A stretch of DNA of 64,000 nucleotides from Rhodoferax sp. U11-2br (lineage in GTDB: Bacteria; Pseudomonadota; Gammaproteobacteria; Burkholderiales; Burkholderiaceae_C). A program made the translations under genes and the position numbers. The stretch lies in assembly GCF_018619435.1 (NCBI RefSeq), contig NZ_JAHFZF010000001.1, forward strand, positions 221,267 to 285,266, read 5' to 3'. Of the stretch, positions 62,859 through 64,000 are shown piece by piece (the first letter of the stretch is position 1; every line of letters starts with the position of its first letter). The notes beneath the pieces were generated by a model. The model had not been told where the DNA came from and did not search any database. It saw only the letters and a list, made by a program, of their open reading frames with translations.

Positions 62859-63991
62859 TCCGTGGGCCGGGGCCTCAGCCCCGGTGGCAGCCAGGCTGAA
62901 AAATAGGCGTTGATCTGCGCCTCATGCCGCTGCCACCAGACGCCCAAGGCCACCACACCCAGCCCCAGCAGGCTCAGCACAAAGGCAAAACCCAGGCTGT
63001 CACCAAACACCCGGTGTGACAGATAGCCCAGGTAAATCGCCACGCCCAGCCCACCAAACACAGTGAACACCCGCCGCCCGATGACCGCCCCGGCGAACAC
63101 CAGCAGCAGGTTGATCAGGCAATACAAGGCCTTGCCCAACTCAGAGTCCGAGTCGCGCAGGCTCAGGCCACCCCAGAACATGATCGTGCCAAACAGGTAC
63201 AGCCAAAACGCATAGTCCTGCCGCCATTCGGCCTCTAAGGCCTGGCGGCTGCGGGCATCGACCCACAGCGCGATAAACACCGTGGCAATGCCAAACACCA
63301 GCGACACATCGCGGGTGAACTCCCAGTCCCAATAACCCACGTCCGACCATATGGCCTGTGCCACATCCATGCTCATGTACCACAGCGTCACCGCAATCGG
63401 CATCACCATGAACGGCAGGCGGTAGCGCCACAACATCACCACACCGGCGGCCAGCGTCACAAACTCGAGCGTGAGCCAGCGCCAGTTGATGTGCGTGTGA
63501 TAGGCCGAATAACTGGCTGGCCCGCCCGGCGGCCACCAGCCCAGGCCATGCTGGGCACACCACACCACCAGCGGCACCAGCACCACCGCCAGCGTGGCCA
63601 AAATGCCCGCAGGCACGCGCAGCTGGCGGCTTGCCAGGTGGTCGGCCACCTTCAGGCAGGCCAGCAGATAGGCCGCACTCAGCAGCATCAAGCCCCAGGG
63701 GCCAAAAGCGTCCCAGCTCAGGCGCAAAAACAGCGTCATGGCGCCAATGGCCACCATCCCGCCAAAGTAATACAGCGTGTTGGTGAAGCTGAAAGCTGGC
63801 CCGGCAGGCGCCGCAGCCGGTGATGGCCCGCCAGCCCCCGCCACCGGCTGCGCCAGCCGCGACCAGCGCGCCCACAAGGCATCGGCCTGCTGGCGGGTGA
63901 TCAGCCCGTCCAACACGGCCTGGCTCAGGTCGGCCGGGCCAAGCCGCACCTGGGCGGGTTGATCGGGGTTGGGAGCGCGCGGTGGGGACAT
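62855..63991 (-). CDS. DUF2157-like multi-pass membrane protein
   Basis: 378 aa, starting at ATG 63991, 9 bp from the window edge. An N-terminal soluble part (about 1-65; LSQAVLDGLITRQQADALWARW) resembles the DUF2157 amphipathic start, followed by ten or so membrane segments (NTLYYFGGMVAIGAMTLFLRL through LGFAFVLSLLGLGVVALGVWW). The function is unknown. It converges on the P-loop gene with a 4-bp overlap of stop codons. Confidence 0.75.
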   Translation of the reverse strand: MSPPRAPNPDQPAQVRLGPADLSQAVLDGLITRQQADALWARWSRLAQPVAGAGGPSPAAAPAGPAFSFTNTLYYFGGMVAIGAMTLFLRLSWDAFGPWGLMLLSAAYLLACLKVADHLASRQLRVPAGILATLAVVLVPLVVWCAQHGLGWWPPGGPASYSAYHTHINWRWLTLEFVTLAAGVVMLWRYRLPFMVMPIAVTLWYMSMDVAQAIWSDVGYWDWEFTRDVSLVFGIATVFIALWVDARSRQALEAEWRQDYAFWLYLFGTIMFWGGLSLRDSDSELGKALYCLINLLLVFAGAVIGRRVFTVFGGLGVAIYLGYLSHRVFGDSLGFAFVLSLLGLGVVALGVWWQRHEAQINAYFSAWLPPGLRPRPTD

Positions 63992-64000
63992 GGCTATAGG

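Overview
The window looks like chromosomal DNA from a betaproteobacterium, most likely a Comamonadaceae member close to Rhodoferax or Polaromonas. The reasons are the protein styles, gene sets such as ubiC next to a thioesterase, a tandem glycine riboswitch before gcvT, and many copies of a short palindromic repeat (TAGCT..AGCCCTT-loop-AAGGGCT..GGC) that I associate with that family. The genus is an inference. I see no rRNA, tRNA, CRISPR array, transposase or prophage.

Layout. 1-2636: tail of a sugar ABC transporter operon (ATPase fragment, FucU-type mutarotase, ROK regulator) running by overlapping codons into a DNA-deoxyinosine/uracil glycosylase. 2784-18921: two iron-uptake loci, a TonB receptor with a Fur-like box and an FecBCDE-type ABC importer with its own Fur-like box. 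Between them sit a MurA-family gene and a 7.5-kb two-partner-secretion locus (1792-aa YDG-repeat adhesin plus its TpsB transporter). That locus lies between two copies of the murA 3' end. 19234-20870: an EamA transporter and an orphan FliD-like protein. 21200-27003: a complete Na+-translocating decarboxylase operon of methylmalonyl-CoA decarboxylase type (alpha, gamma, biotin carrier, beta), a DedA protein and a Dcu C4-dicarboxylate carrier. 27210-29207: mutL.

29427-35629: a full ribose operon rbsB-A-C-R-K-D behind a perfect 24-bp LacI-type operator, with a structured rbsB/rbsA intercistronic region. 35747-46557: MFS and MATE transporters, a LapA-like protein, a two-subunit 3-oxoacid CoA-transferase with a divergent PAS-LuxR regulator, a DUF2934 protein, thioesterase/ubiC/EamA/SDR genes, and ETF-ubiquinone oxidoreductase divergent from the SDR across a perfect TetR-type palindrome. 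46598-52595: an NlpC/P60 lipoprotein, then the glycine-cleavage genes gcvT-gcvH-gcvP behind the riboswitch, with a large nested-palindrome element between gcvT and gcvH. 52725-54163: an EEP-family phosphodiesterase and a toxin-first PIN/ribbon-helix-helix module. 54302-60565: proQ, divergent from the Anbu cluster (circularly permuted ATP-grasp fused to alpha-E, transglutaminase, Anbu peptidase, alpha/beta hydrolase). 60575-63991: uppP, a LON-domain protein, a P-loop protein with an altered Walker A motif, and a DUF2157-like membrane protein.

The points most worth a second look are the murA-flanked secretion locus, the palindromic repeat that has become part of several reading frames, the unexplained structured element between gcvT and gcvH, and the Anbu cluster, whose pathway is still poorly understood.
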